A DNA stretch of 64,000 nt from Chlamydiae bacterium CG10_big_fil_rev_8_21_14_0_10_42_34. GTDB taxonomy: Bacteria; Chlamydiota; Chlamydiia; Chlamydiales; SM23-39. The stretch is from positions 88,682 to 152,681 of the forward strand of contig PFAD01000018.1 of the NCBI GenBank assembly GCA_002773795.1, written 5' to 3'. Below, in pieces: positions 55,601-63,649 of this stretch (position 1 is the stretch's first letter; each line of letters opens with the position of its first letter). The position numbers were made by a program, and so were the translations under genes. A model generated the notes under the pieces. It was not told the DNA's origin, did not search any database, and saw nothing but the letters and a program-made list of their open reading frames with translations.

Positions 55601-58600
55601 CATGAAGTCCGTGACTCTCATCTCCTTTTCCTCCGCCACACTCAGAAAAAACAACATTTCCTAAAGTCTTAGGTTTCCAATCGGCTGTAATTGAAACTCC
55701 GTGAGAGAGCTCTTTTGTTGCGTAACTTTTACCACAAAGCTTAATCGAACCTGTATGACTAAAGATTGGGTTTGGAGCTGATAAGTGGATTCCAAAAGAT
55801 GCACCATCCGATTCGCCAGAAATTCCATTTAGCACAATTGGGCCATCTATCGTGCTCATCGCCCCTTTAGCGATAACAATTCCGTGAGCTGCACCCTTTT
55901 CGGCCATAGATCTCGCATCAACTAAAATAGACTTACCCGTTCCGCGTGTTGTAAAATCTGCACCTTGATAAAACCCGACGCTCCCTTCACCCACTCCCGA
56001 CTCAATCGCGTTGCATATGATGTTGCCATCTGTTGAAAAAGAGGCGCCTAGATGAACTCCATGACTTGCAAAGCCAGATCCACCAGAACATTTTGAAAAT
56101 CTAACATCACCCGATGTAAGCGCATCCCAGTCGGATTCAATACTCACTCCAAACGAACGATCCCCTGTTGCAAGACTCGTCCCTGATAAAGTGATTTCTC
56201 CCTCATTGCTAACAACTGCGGAAGGGGCCTTTTCGAATAAAATTCCTACGCTTGAGCCACTAGCGCCTTTTGGGACAGCTCCTGTAATAAAGACGTTCCC
56301 ATCTTCAGGAGAATCGATCGTTGCATTTTTTACGAATACTCCGTGAGATTCATTCGTGCTTAAGTTTGAAGAAACTCCATATAAAGAGACCTGCCCGCCC
56401 AAACGGTTTGTAACTTTTGCATCTGCATCGAGGAAAATCCCATGGTTTTCAGATCCAACGCCACCGGCTTTTGCCTCGATAGAAAGATGACTCGATGTGA
56501 TCAACTTCCCACCGTTTATATAAAATCCGTAGTTACGATCGGTCCCAGCCCCAGAATAAACCTCTATAGCGGAAATAGTCGGGGCTTTTAAGACAGATTC
56601 ACTGCATATGATCACACCATAATTATCAGATCCGGTAGATCCGGCAACAATTTGATCAAAGAGGATCGATGCTTGCTTGCCTGAAAGGGGGCTTTTTGTT
56701 CTGTCGATTGAAGAGTTCAGATAGACCCCGCTATTTTTGGCCCCGCCAGATCCCCCTCTACATTCTGTAAATGAAAACGCCCCATTTCCACTATGAAATA
56801 CAAATGTCTTTTCAGAATAAACGCCACAATGACTTCCCCCTACACCGGAGCCTCCAATCCCTGTGAGAAGGACATTTGAGAGAGAATTTTCTGTCGCTGC
56901 AATATGAATGGACCCACCGGATGTGAAAATCCCATGGTTTTGCGCGCCTAAACTACCACCTGTTCCATAAATTGAAAGAGTTGACCCATTTTTTCCAGTT
57001 CCATTTACAGTCACTTCCGCATCTTCAAATGCGACTCCATAATGTCTTCCAGAGGTCCCTGCTCCACCAATCCCATTTAAGATTACAGTCGCGGTAGAAC
57101 TCTCATCCATTCCAGCCGTTAATCTACCTCCAGCTAAGTAAATCCCATGGTTGTTGGCTCCAGAAGAGCTCGGATCTTTGCCTCCAATCCCATTTAAATA
57201 AATGATCCCTTTTGTATCTAAAACACAAAGCGATCCTTTATCCATCACGATTCCACAACTGATTGAGTGCGCGTCAGAGCCATTTCCCCCTTTTCCCTGA
57301 ATCGAAATCAAATCCTTAGCTTCAACACTGGCTCCATTGATATAAAATCCATGATGCTTCGAAGTTCCCACTCCACCAAATACATTGGTTGCATAAATTG
57401 TTGGAGCGCTGATGGATCCAGAAACTAACTGAACACCGTGACAATTTGTTTTCCCAAAACCTCCAGAAATTTGATTGAAAAGTAGCTTTGCTGATGGCTC
57501 TGACAAACAGATGCTAGGTCCATCGATATAAACACCCGTGGCAGATGCGGGACCTTTCCCTCCTTGGCAATCGGAAAACTTAAAATAGTTTGATCCATGA
57601 TAAAGGTAAGTTCCGCCAGACAAATAAACGCCAAAACTATCTCCCTTTTCGCATGCACCTCCAATCCCGGTCAAAACAACAGTCGAATGATCTGTTCCTG
57701 TCTGCAAAGTCCCATCTTCAATATGAATCCCATGGCTTACTCCGCCAATCCCCTTTAACCGAATTGAACCTCCAGTGTGTCTCGCATCTCCAGATAAAAT
57801 TTCACCGCCTGTGAGATATATCCCTTTTCCCTTATTTCCTTTTGCGCTGAGTTCAATCATTGGATTCGACGATGAAGAACCCATTGTTCCTCCGGTCATC
57901 ATCACTCCAAATAACTCTCCTTCAATATCAACTCCTGCAATCTGATTTGCATCGATCGTGCCCGAATGAATCTGAAGGCCTCCACGAATATGGGTAAAAT
58001 GAATAGAGCTATTTTTTCCTGGAAAAGAAGAATTAGATCGATCGATATCTCCTTCGACAAGCACCATTCCATCGCAATTTGTTACTGTAAACGCCCCATT
58101 TCCGCTGTGATCTAATGTAAAGTTAGAAAAGTGAACGCCATAATGGTCCCCCTCAACACCTAAGCCCCCATTTCCCGAAAAAGTGATCTTCGCATCCGAG
58201 TCTTTTGATCTTCCTGCAACTACATTTGTCTTCCCCAATACAATCCCGCAATTACGCGATCCTTTTTCCTCCGCAATGCCGCCACCGGTTCCGTAAAAAG
58301 TGATGCATCCTTGATCCCCAATTGCAATTTTTCCCCCTGTTGCGACAATCCCGTGATTTTCACTAGAACCTACGCCACCTGTTGCAGTGATTGAAATTGC
58401 TGAGCTACAAAAATCAGAGCTTGATCCAAACGTCCCATCGCTTAAGTAAAATCCGTGATTGCGACTCGATCCAATCCCACCTTGCGCTCTTTGAACTGTA
58501 ATTTCTTTGGCCAGCACGACACCTTTGCTTACAAAAACACCGTGATTATCCGTTCCTGATCCACTCGATCCACCTACGCCATCAATCAAAAGCCCAGAGA

Positions 58601-61600
58601 CCCCTTTTACGGCAATTTCGCTTCCTGCAAAATTCACCCCAGCATGAGAGCCTGCCTGCCCAAAACCACCCACGCCAACCAATTCAATTGCAGCAGTTGA
58701 GTCCCCTCTTTTTCCGGCCTTTAAGACTCCACTTTTTAGTAAAATCCCGCAGTTATTCGATCCCTTATTCGTTGCAATGCCCCCTCCAGTTCCGTGAACA
58801 GTAATTGAACCTTGATCACCCGTTTGAATTGCGCCGCCCTCTAAGGAAACTCCATAGTTTGAATCCATAGCAAAAGAACCACTTCCGCCATTTGCTGAAA
58901 TCGTGATCACTGTGTCATAAAAATCTAAAGAGGATCCAAAGGTTCCCTTTGTAATGAGAAATCCGCTATTTCTACTCGTTCCACTTCCCCCTTGAGCCCT
59001 TATTACATCGATTACTTTTGCGCTCACAGCACCATTGCTTACAAAAACGCCGTGGTTATTTGTCTCAACTACATTTTGCTTCATCGAAGAGCCGCCCAAG
59101 CCATCAATAGTGATGGCTCCATTTGCAACAATTTCTGCCCCTGCAAAATGAATTCCGATATGAGATCCCTCTTCTCCTGCACCGCCAATCCCTACAAGCT
59201 CTGCCGATCCCGCAATCAATGCCCCACTGCTAAGACGAATTCCTGAATTATTGAATCCTTTCCCATCAGCAGATCCTCCCCCAGTTCCATTTAGAACAAT
59301 GACCCCCTCAGAAGTTTGCAAAACACCTTGAGTCAACAATATCCCTACGTTATCGCTCTGAGACCCTTCGGCAGAGCCTCCTTTTGCCTGTAAGGAAATC
59401 GACTGGTTAAATATTTTGGAACCAACGGTTCCCGCATCGATATGAAATCCGTAGTTTTTATCTTTCCCCTTTCCCCCTGACACATTGAGGGCAACAATGT
59501 GTGGTGCGCTTAAATTCCCAGAGTGGGTAATGACAACACCACAATGACTCCCTTCCCCTGATCCCCCTTCAATATCCTCGAAAATAATGGATGCTTCTGG
59601 ACCTGGATTCATCGATTTTGTCCGATCGATGTTACTTCGAACCACTACCCCTTGATTTCCAGATCCTCCAGAGCCGCCTCTACATCCTGCAAAAGAAAAC
59701 GCTCCATTGCCGTCGTGATGAATGGATTGACTTGCACAAATCACACCGCAGTGATTTCCTCCCTCGCCAGTTCCTCCAATGCCTTTAAAAATCACTTTAG
59801 CAACGTCTTTCGCCTCAGCTAAAACGCGAATGGGGCCACCTAATGACAAGATTCCGGTATTGCCCGATCCACCATCTCCACCCGTTCCTGTAACTCCTAA
59901 TGCAAGTCCGTCATCTCCTTTTCCACGAATAGCAATTTCAGATCCATTCATCACAACGCCAATGTGACCCCCATCACTGCCAACGCCGCCAAAACCCTCT
60001 AAAATAATTGCCGCATTAGAGTGTAGATCAACACCTGCACTTACATTCCCACCAATTAGATTAATGCCGTGATTATTTAATCCTTTACTTGCAGCATTGC
60101 CTCCACCTGTTCCAAAGAGGTGAATCGTCCCCTTGTCTCCCGTTTGAATCGTCCCGAAATCAAACATGATGCCGCAATTATTGCTTAAAGAAGACGTGCC
60201 TGCGCCTCCTTTGGCTTGTAAAGATATCGATCTATTTGAATTTGAACCGAAAGGGCCTCCTTGAATATAAAAACCGTGATTTCCGTTCACGCCATTTCCG
60301 CCATAGACATTTGTTGCAGAAATAATAGGCGCATCGACTTTACCTAAGACAAAAACTCCATAATTATTTGAGCCCGAAGAGCCGCCATAAATATGATCAA
60401 AAAGGATTTCTCCCTCATTTGTTTGAACTTTAGCGCCACCGACCACATTAACTAAAACACCATAATTATTTCCGCTAGACCCATTTCCTCCATGACACTG
60501 TTGAAATGTAATATTGCCTAACTTTGAAACAATCGGAGCATTGACGACAACACCTGCACCATCGTAGCTATTGCCTTGCAAAATGATATTTCCCCCCATC
60601 GTTGCAAGACAACTTTCTACATGAATGCCCTTATATGCGCCTTTGGCAGTCCCGTTTGATTGAAGAAAAATAGCATCAAATCCTGTTTCTTCAGATCGAC
60701 TCGTAATTTGAGCATTTACGGTAAGATTTCCTTCAGCAATCAGATGAAGCTGAGAAGGGGCGCTCCAAACAATGGGGCTATTGATAGTGATCGTGCCCGC
60801 ATCTGAGGTTATCCAGCTCGAAAATGATTTTGTATCGATGACGACATCGCCACAATTTAAATTCTCTCCAAGGATTGCAGCGCTAATTGTCGTTGGCGCA
60901 TTTGAACGAAACGCGTACGCGCCCATCCCATTTGGGTTGATTACGTTTTCTGAATCGCGATCAGAAATAATGAGATTAATGGGATCTAAAAGAAGTGTTC
61001 CCGCAACTCCAAAAGGAGCTCTTCGATCGACAATCCCTTGAAAATCGAGAGTTTTCCCCGACACTTCAACAAATCCGCCATCTCCTCCAAAAAATCCGCC
61101 TCTTGCGCTAATTTTTCCATGACACACCGTCTGATTATCGGCCCACACAATCACTTTGCCGCCATCGCCATGATCAATTGCATCGGCTAAAATCATCACA
61201 CCTTGATCAACACACGTCCTTTGAGAGTTTTTAACACGCGAGTTATTCCCTTGAAAGTCACCCCCAATTAAAACGGTTCCGCCCCCATTTTTTCCGCAAA
61301 CATCGATCTTCGCTGTATCTACAAGATGAACCTCATCACCCAAAACATGAACACTTCCTCCAATGCCACTTTCATTTCTTGCAAAAAGATCCCCTTCCAC
61401 CTCACAAGATCCATCTGCAGCAACGAGATAAATTTCACCGCCCCTCTCTTCAATGGCAAATGCTTCAATCATCCCATCGTGACGTATTGCTTTCCCATAA
61501 GGGGATCCATCTTGGATCTCTTGGACTAGATCCTTTGTTAAAGCGGCCCGAATATAGATCCGATTTTCCCCTTTGGGCTCAATCAACACAACAGATCCGC

Positions 61601-62135
61601 TAACAAGACCTACTCTAGATGCAAAAAGTTCGCCTGAGTTTTCAACCGTGCGTCCAATTAAAAAAATGTTCCCATTTTTGCAGCACACTTTGCCTTGATT
61701 GACAACTCCACCCTCACTATTTCCTTGGAAATGTAGAGCTCTTTCATCGAGATAATCTTGGGTGAGTAGATCTAAAGTGGAGCCGATAAAACTTGCTGCT
61801 TCAATTTCAGCATGCGGGCCAATTAAAATTCCGTTGGGATTGATAAGATAAACAGATCCGTTTGATGAAAGCCTCCCTAAAAGCTCACTACCTTCATTTC
61901 CAATAACGCGGTTGATAAAGGAAGAATTGATGCCCGCTTGCTCGAAGATCACATGCTCATCAGGGCCTATTGAAAAACTATCCCAATTTGCAGATCCGCG
62001 CTCTAAGCTTTTAATCAACAAATGTCCATCATCAACTGTGGACACATTCACATTCCCATCACTCCCTTGAAAGCCTGTCGGCAAAGCGAGTAGAGGAGAT
62101 ATTGCCAAAACAAAAATTGAGCAAACTTTTCGCAT
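49638..62135 (-). CDS. Giant filamentous haemagglutinin-like adhesin (TpsA), 4165 aa
   Basis: Signal peptide (residues 1-18), then a TPS secretion domain at about 20-260 with NPNGIL at 99-104, recognised by TpsB POTRA domains. Residues about 260-480 are a transition. About 480-2210 is a Gly/Asn/His-rich array with units like NNHGI..GG and GTGGG. About 2280-3810 is a second array of ~240-aa units (TQKGSGSS, VPTxxNN, GSLAFGG). About 3810-4165 forms the C terminus; no pretoxin, CdiA-type toxin or autotransporter barrel is seen. The whole should fold as a long beta-helix on the cell surface. It is convergent to tpsB rather than in its operon. AAGGG lies a few bases before the ATG. Confidence 0.92.
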   Translation of the reverse strand: MRKVCSIFVLAISPLLALPTGFQGSDGNVNVSTVDDGHLLIKSLERGSANWDSFSIGPDEHVIFEQAGINSSFINRVIGNEGSELLGRLSSNGSVYLINPNGILIGPHAEIEAASFIGSTLDLLTQDYLDERALHFQGNSEGGVVNQGKVCCKNGNIFLIGRTVENSGELFASRVGLVSGSVVLIEPKGENRIYIRAALTKDLVQEIQDGSPYGKAIRHDGMIEAFAIEERGGEIYLVAADGSCEVEGDLFARNESGIGGSVHVLGDEVHLVDTAKIDVCGKNGGGTVLIGGDFQGNNSRVKNSQRTCVDQGVMILADAIDHGDGGKVIVWADNQTVCHGKISARGGFFGGDGGFVEVSGKTLDFQGIVDRRAPFGVAGTLLLDPINLIISDRDSENVINPNGMGAYAFRSNAPTTISAAILGENLNCGDVVIDTKSFSSWITSDAGTITINSPIVWSAPSQLHLIAEGNLTVNAQITSRSEETGFDAIFLQSNGTAKGAYKGIHVESCLATMGGNIILQGNSYDGAGVVVNAPIVSKLGNITFQQCHGGNGSSGNNYGVLVNVVGGAKVQTNEGEILFDHIYGGSSGSNNYGVFVLGKVDAPIISATNVYGGNGVNGNHGFYIQGGPFGSNSNRSISLQAKGGAGTSSLSNNCGIMFDFGTIQTGDKGTIHLFGTGGGNAASKGLNNHGINLIGGNVSAGVDLHSNAAIILEGFGGVGSDGGHIGVVMNGSEIAIRGKGDDGLALGVTGTGGDGGSGNTGILSLGGPIRVLAEAKDVAKVIFKGIGGTGEGGNHCGVICASQSIHHDGNGAFSFAGCRGGSGGSGNQGVVVRSNIDRTKSMNPGPEASIIFEDIEGGSGEGSHCGVVITHSGNLSAPHIVALNVSGGKGKDKNYGFHIDAGTVGSKIFNQSISLQAKGGSAEGSQSDNVGILLTQGVLQTSEGVIVLNGTGGGSADGKGFNNSGIRLSSGALIAGSAELVGIGGAGEEGSHIGIHFAGAEIVANGAITIDGLGGSSMKQNVVETNNHGVFVSNGAVSAKVIDVIRAQGGSGTSRNSGFLITKGTFGSSLDFYDTVITISANGGSGSFAMDSNYGVSLEGGAIQTGDQGSITVHGTGGGIATNKGSNNCGILLKSGVLKAGKRGDSTAAIELVGVGGFGQAGSHAGVNFAGSEIAVKGVSGLLIDGVGGSSGSGTDNHGVFVSKGVVLAKEITVQRAQGGIGSSRNHGFYLSDGTFGSSSDFCSSAISITATGGVGSSENHGIVATGGKIAIGDQGCITFYGTGGGIAEEKGSRNCGIVLGKTNVVAGRSKDSDAKITFSGNGGLGVEGDHYGVHFSNFTLDHSGNGAFTVTNCDGMVLVEGDIDRSNSSFPGKNSSIHFTHIRGGLQIHSGTIDANQIAGVDIEGELFGVMMTGGTMGSSSSNPMIELSAKGNKGKGIYLTGGEILSGDARHTGGSIRLKGIGGVSHGIHIEDGTLQTGTDHSTVVLTGIGGACEKGDSFGVYLSGGTYLYHGSNYFKFSDCQGGKGPASATGVYIDGPSICLSEPSAKLLFNQISGGFGKTNCHGVQLVSGSISAPTIYATNVFGGVGTSKHHGFYINGASVEAKDLISIQGKGGNGSDAHSISCGIVMDKGSLCVLDTKGIIYLNGIGGKDPSSSGANNHGIYLAGGRLTAGMDESSTATVILNGIGGAGTSGRHYGVAFEDAEVTVNGTGKNGSTLSIYGTGGSLGAQNHGIFTSGGSIHIAATENSLSNVLLTGIGGSGVGGSHCGVYSEKTFVFHSGNGAFSFTECRGGSGGAKNSGVYLNSSIDRTKSPLSGKQASILFDQIVAGSTGSDNYGVIICSESVLKAPTISAIEVYSGAGTDRNYGFYINGGKLITSSHLSIEAKAGGVGSENHGIFLDADAKVTNRLGGQVSLYGVSSNLSTNESHGVFVKNATIDSPEDGNVFITGAVPKGASGSSVGILFEKAPSAVVSNEGEITLSGTSLATGDRSFGVSIESDWDALTSGDVRFSKCSGGSGFASHGVHLGASFSTDGNIICNAIESGVGEGSVGFYQGADFTTRGTGKSILVDARSMAEKGAAHGIVIAKGAMSTIDGPIVLNGISGESDGASFGIHLSAPNPIFSHTGSIKLCGKSYATKELSHGVSITADWKPKTLGNVVFSECGGGKGDESHGLHVAAMFAASKNVSVNVYGGDGEKSAGFCLNDAPFTSEDGDISIEGSSEKGFGAFLSGKACKIETKGQISFQTKEKSIAIADALISSGGGDIHFFSPVQLLANMVTISTDENGSIFFDRDLNAIDASLSVNVDLGTLHFAHPIGEKGVLNTLSISSNGDVRTDAIAAQRLLQEGSSRSEFGGKIDVSGDKGIFITANSVAIGSDMVAPTGPIYFASDVELVGDVFLKSNEGGVTFANRVDGAHHLKISSGKGDVVCNANIGDVSPLESLVITPDCARVFIGKAVTQIKANSMHVAELVPTVLSNFERLSIYADKEGSIAFGGTLQGVSGLSLITDLGSITLSKAVERLDGELTLVSNNSIQTSEITAKQLIQKGIGSSAYFGKISVSSLEGISLSGSDITLHAPITSEGAVTIDHSGSLTILQKLNVNASFDQTGLGSVSIAKGIDAKGLHFSGDVELVEELTLNASKGDIHFNRTINGPHYLNLNAKSGVVALDANVGEIAPLKGLFIADSCGRFHVGEAVTHIGVNSLTVSGSVPSHFYNTAPLTVDLGRDGSALFGGNIEGAEGLHLLADQGSITFAGPKVQMPGSLSLSSNGLIYCKDIHASSLAQTGTASSTYDGKIFANEIHLSGSTIVMNEAVITKGKGSVTIENLEALTILADMDLSGEFTQKGAGPVFIGAQLKTDDHAVYFSGNIQLLSSVHFDSGSADITFNSPVNGTNIGAETLRLKSAGGKITFNGNVGSTTVLKEIVIDEGAHSLCVGKSVQHIQAKSFLVKGFVPTILNNMDTLTIDVGQSGSIIFGGVVYGTNAGKQDLTLVTDKGSIHLKGGVKGPLKDLVVVSNQSVRSGGITASTLTQKGAGSGEYKDVITTSGAAGINLSGSKITIKASVATGSNGPFTINHSGDLILTANMFLTGPFVQRGTGTVSIAGMITTTTDSISFASPTVLVGDTSLVSNSGDIAFENTLDGSYNLKVSAGKNVIFSKNLGDTARLGRVTIHPESQKVLIDTEVTSVQASAFTVQGKVPTEMNNVKPLTIDVGSLGSLAFGGTLCTKSDLTLLADSGKIVLEEAVKGSHADLTLVSNHMIQTKAITAQSLTQKGSGSSLYDGKIQTLGSRGISITGSAITLHEMATEDSGPFEINNSGRLTLLGKMELSGSFIQKGLGLTCIGADLTALDHPIHFTGPVSLVQDVALSSGAADIAFANTVDGSYFLKLTSEKSDILFCGNIGAATRLQGLVVAHCNKHLVIGESVSEVQLNSLIVEGDVPSVFKNKGLLTVDAGLVGSLAFGGKIQGADELALTTDQGSITLSDAIDVPKGSLTLTSNCAIHTKLVKACGFTQKGSGDVFIGADITTSDQPIFFSGKLLLDRDLCLQSSGGDISFLNTVDGPYNLELITPKNIVFGADIGRSLPLNDIAVSETCSAVVVGPDVCGIQAHSLAVKGSVPTTINNLTPLLIEASSEGSIAFGGNLFVNKELTLKADEGEIILGSFVDGPLSTLTLISNQKIQTRAITAQSLTQKGSGSGVYDGKIQTLGPQGITLTGSAITLCQGVLTEKEGPLTINNCDLLKISDQSKVELSGTFVQSGSGPVSLGADIIVQKGPISFHSNVRLIADVTLDSKTSNGDIVFNQPVQGPCGMALFSGSGSITFKDQVGVDALLDYLHVQGGFISVNGSHGVQNGPLVYDGPVALQSQGDFLNCGDNGILFKHTITGNFDLACRALGSNVTVLGDIDLSGQKDGGTFYCSAETDACFSQIITKGSANNRRIGIDGGDVVITSTLGSILVQHVDTSGGDGHTTGGNAGSITLQPTSEIQDGIAKGIIQLQKDQTGRGNMIAKGGSGTIKGIGGTVTLSAGRVRAAGVATITSSLEGNDVMIQADRLIMGPYESMTVLGSIDLDLESSAILSDMVATENLTIKAPTIYLQMRKSTPILNNIGGKYLSPMIHFLAGADYKREGMLSPNGPLNEKSLAINPEELEAKLFFESTLLNYDQY
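50690..55130 (-). repeat. Protein-coding tandem array B in tpsA, seven units
   Basis: Units of about 700-740 bases, each carrying in order a QKG-type block, KI(x)TxxxxGIxLTGS, INNSG, GADL/ITT, NTVDGxYNL, VPTxxNN, PLTIDVG and GSLAFGG. QKG-type blocks lie near 55085, 54490, 53760, 53020, 52295, 51590 and 51040. The unit starting near 51590 is about 185 bases shorter. The last copies are the most alike, so they are recent. Confidence 0.8.
55500..60700 (-). repeat. Protein-coding array A in tpsA, nested short and long repeats
   Basis: A short unit of about 25-45 residues (N-x-G-I/V-x-x-x-G-G type) is embedded in larger blocks, each containing GNGAFSF-like, IDRTKS-like and IxGGxG segments. GNGAFSF-like blocks sit near 59700, 58100 and 56770, so the higher-order period is roughly 1.3-1.6 kb. 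All are in frame and keep the reading frame open. Confidence 0.75.
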
Positions 62136-62267
62136 GTCTGGCCCTTGCTAAATAGGCTGATTATGTACATTTACCTATTTATCAAAAATAAATTTTACAT
62201 CTTTGCAGAACTTCAAATCGGAGATGGACCTTTTGGCACGCTTTAACGTCAAGTATAGATTTTAAAC

Positions 62268-62296
62268 TTGAAAAGTTATCAAAAACAGTGTATTCT
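62268..62296 (+). promoter_or_regulatory. Candidate promoter of the F-box/LRR gene
   Basis: TTGAAA (62268-62273), 17-base spacer, TATTCT (62291-62296); the ATG at 62326 gives a leader of about 20 bases. The rest of the 190-base divergent gap to tpsA holds AT-rich sequence with a possible minus-strand promoter (TTGATA and TAATCA, 16 apart). Confidence 0.45.
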
Positions 62297-62325
62297 ATTT
62301 GTTTTCCTCGAACCCACGAGATTGC

Positions 62326-63540
62326 ATGTCAATTATTGGATTACCAGATGGATGTCTAACAAAAATCCTCACTTTTTCCGCAAACCCTCAGGCAGCTATT
62401 GCATGCAAAGATTTCCAAGAGCAGATGCCCTTTGTTTGGAAAGAAGTCGTTGAAGCCTATATATCTGATCCAAGCGTTCGTAGATTTATTCCTATTTCCC
62501 CTGAAGAAACTTGCTCAAAAAAAGTGCAGGAAACGTACAAAAACATAAAAAATTTAGCCAAAACCTCTATTTTACCACAGCCAAGCGATTTAGCCGTAAA
62601 AGGCGCTGCGCAAAAACTCAACTCATTCATTATTTTTTTTAATAAAGTACAAGAGCAAATCCCAGAAGAACACAGACCCAGGTTTAAAGAAGAAGATCAT
62701 TTACAAAGAAATTCTCACATTAGAGCCTGGATGCAAGAGCACCCAGAATTATTAGACAAAATCTCTGAATTACGTTTTGCTAAAGAGTTAGCATTTGATA
62801 GCGTACCAGATGAAATAACAATGCTAAAAAACCTACAAATCCTTGATCTTAGTAACACAGATATTGAATTTATCCCAGATGGCTTTGAATTTCCCTCTCT
62901 CCTCGAGTTTCACTTAAAAAATACTCGCGTGCGTACTTTGCCTGAAGATTTTAATCCGCCTCGATTAGTTGCCCTATTTCTCGATGATTCGCCTATTGAA
63001 AACTTGCCTGAGGGGTTCCATCCGGCAGAGCTGAAGATGTGCAGTCTTAATGGGACTAAAATCCAATCATTAGGGCTTTCTGTACCACAACTCAGACAGC
63101 TCAACCTCAATAACACACCCTTTACGCATTTTCCCGAAGACTTCAACGCTCCGGAGTTACGGATTTTAAATCTTAGCGACACCCCATCATTTCGAACTTT
63201 TCCAGAAAACTTCAATCCACTAAAGTTATGGAACCTAAATCTCTCGAATTCTGGTTTTGTGGAGCTTCCTTCACATTGTACTTTACCAGATCTATCGGTA
63301 GCTGATTTCAGCTATACTCGCTTTGCATCTTTTCCCGAGCATGTCAGATTACAAAAGATAAGAACACTTTTACTTGCTAAATCAAACATTCAAAATTTGC
63401 CACTTAACCTACCCTGTGTTGAAGCGTTAGATATACGCTTTACCCCGATCCAAATCAAACCAACAGATCTCAAAGCTCCCCGCCTTGCGCAATTTGGCTT
63501 TAAAGATCGAGTATTTCAAGTGAGACCTTCAAACGCTTAG
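62326..63540 (+). CDS. F-box-like and leucine-rich-repeat protein, candidate host-directed effector
   Basis: 404 aa from ATG 62326 (a TTG 27 bases earlier is open). Residues about 3-35 resemble an F-box (IIGLPDGCLTKILTF, then AIACKDFQEQMPFVWKEV). A helical region follows, then about eleven LRRs of roughly 22 residues from about 160 to the end (LQILDLSNTDIEFIPDGF, LRQLNLNNTPFTHFPEDF, LWNLNLSNSGFVELPS). No Sec signal. F-box/LRR is the plan of eukaryotic SCF substrate receptors, so a T3SS effector acting on ubiquitination is likely but unproven. Confidence 0.75.
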   Translation: MSIIGLPDGCLTKILTFSANPQAAIACKDFQEQMPFVWKEVVEAYISDPSVRRFIPISPEETCSKKVQETYKNIKNLAKTSILPQPSDLAVKGAAQKLNSFIIFFNKVQEQIPEEHRPRFKEEDHLQRNSHIRAWMQEHPELLDKISELRFAKELAFDSVPDEITMLKNLQILDLSNTDIEFIPDGFEFPSLLEFHLKNTRVRTLPEDFNPPRLVALFLDDSPIENLPEGFHPAELKMCSLNGTKIQSLGLSVPQLRQLNLNNTPFTHFPEDFNAPELRILNLSDTPSFRTFPENFNPLKLWNLNLSNSGFVELPSHCTLPDLSVADFSYTRFASFPEHVRLQKIRTLLLAKSNIQNLPLNLPCVEALDIRFTPIQIKPTDLKAPRLAQFGFKDRVFQVRPSNA

Positions 63541-63649
63541 TTGCTTCAATATATTTTGCGAATCTAGAAACTTTTTCCATAGATAACTTTCAGTTTGTTA
63601 GCTATAAGAAAGTAAGCTGGAGACCCCTTATGGTAGGGATGAGGTTGAC

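Noticed and set aside
50535..61603. Several plus-strand reading frames of 60-90 codons inside the giant adhesin gene
   Set aside because: They are antisense shadows of the repeats, with no start signals, and repeat with the same period as the gene.
49638..62135. Regularly spaced similar blocks that could suggest a CRISPR or satellite array
   Set aside because: The blocks are in frame, keep one 4165-codon reading frame open, vary in length and sequence, and encode a protein repeat; spacing is not that of CRISPR.
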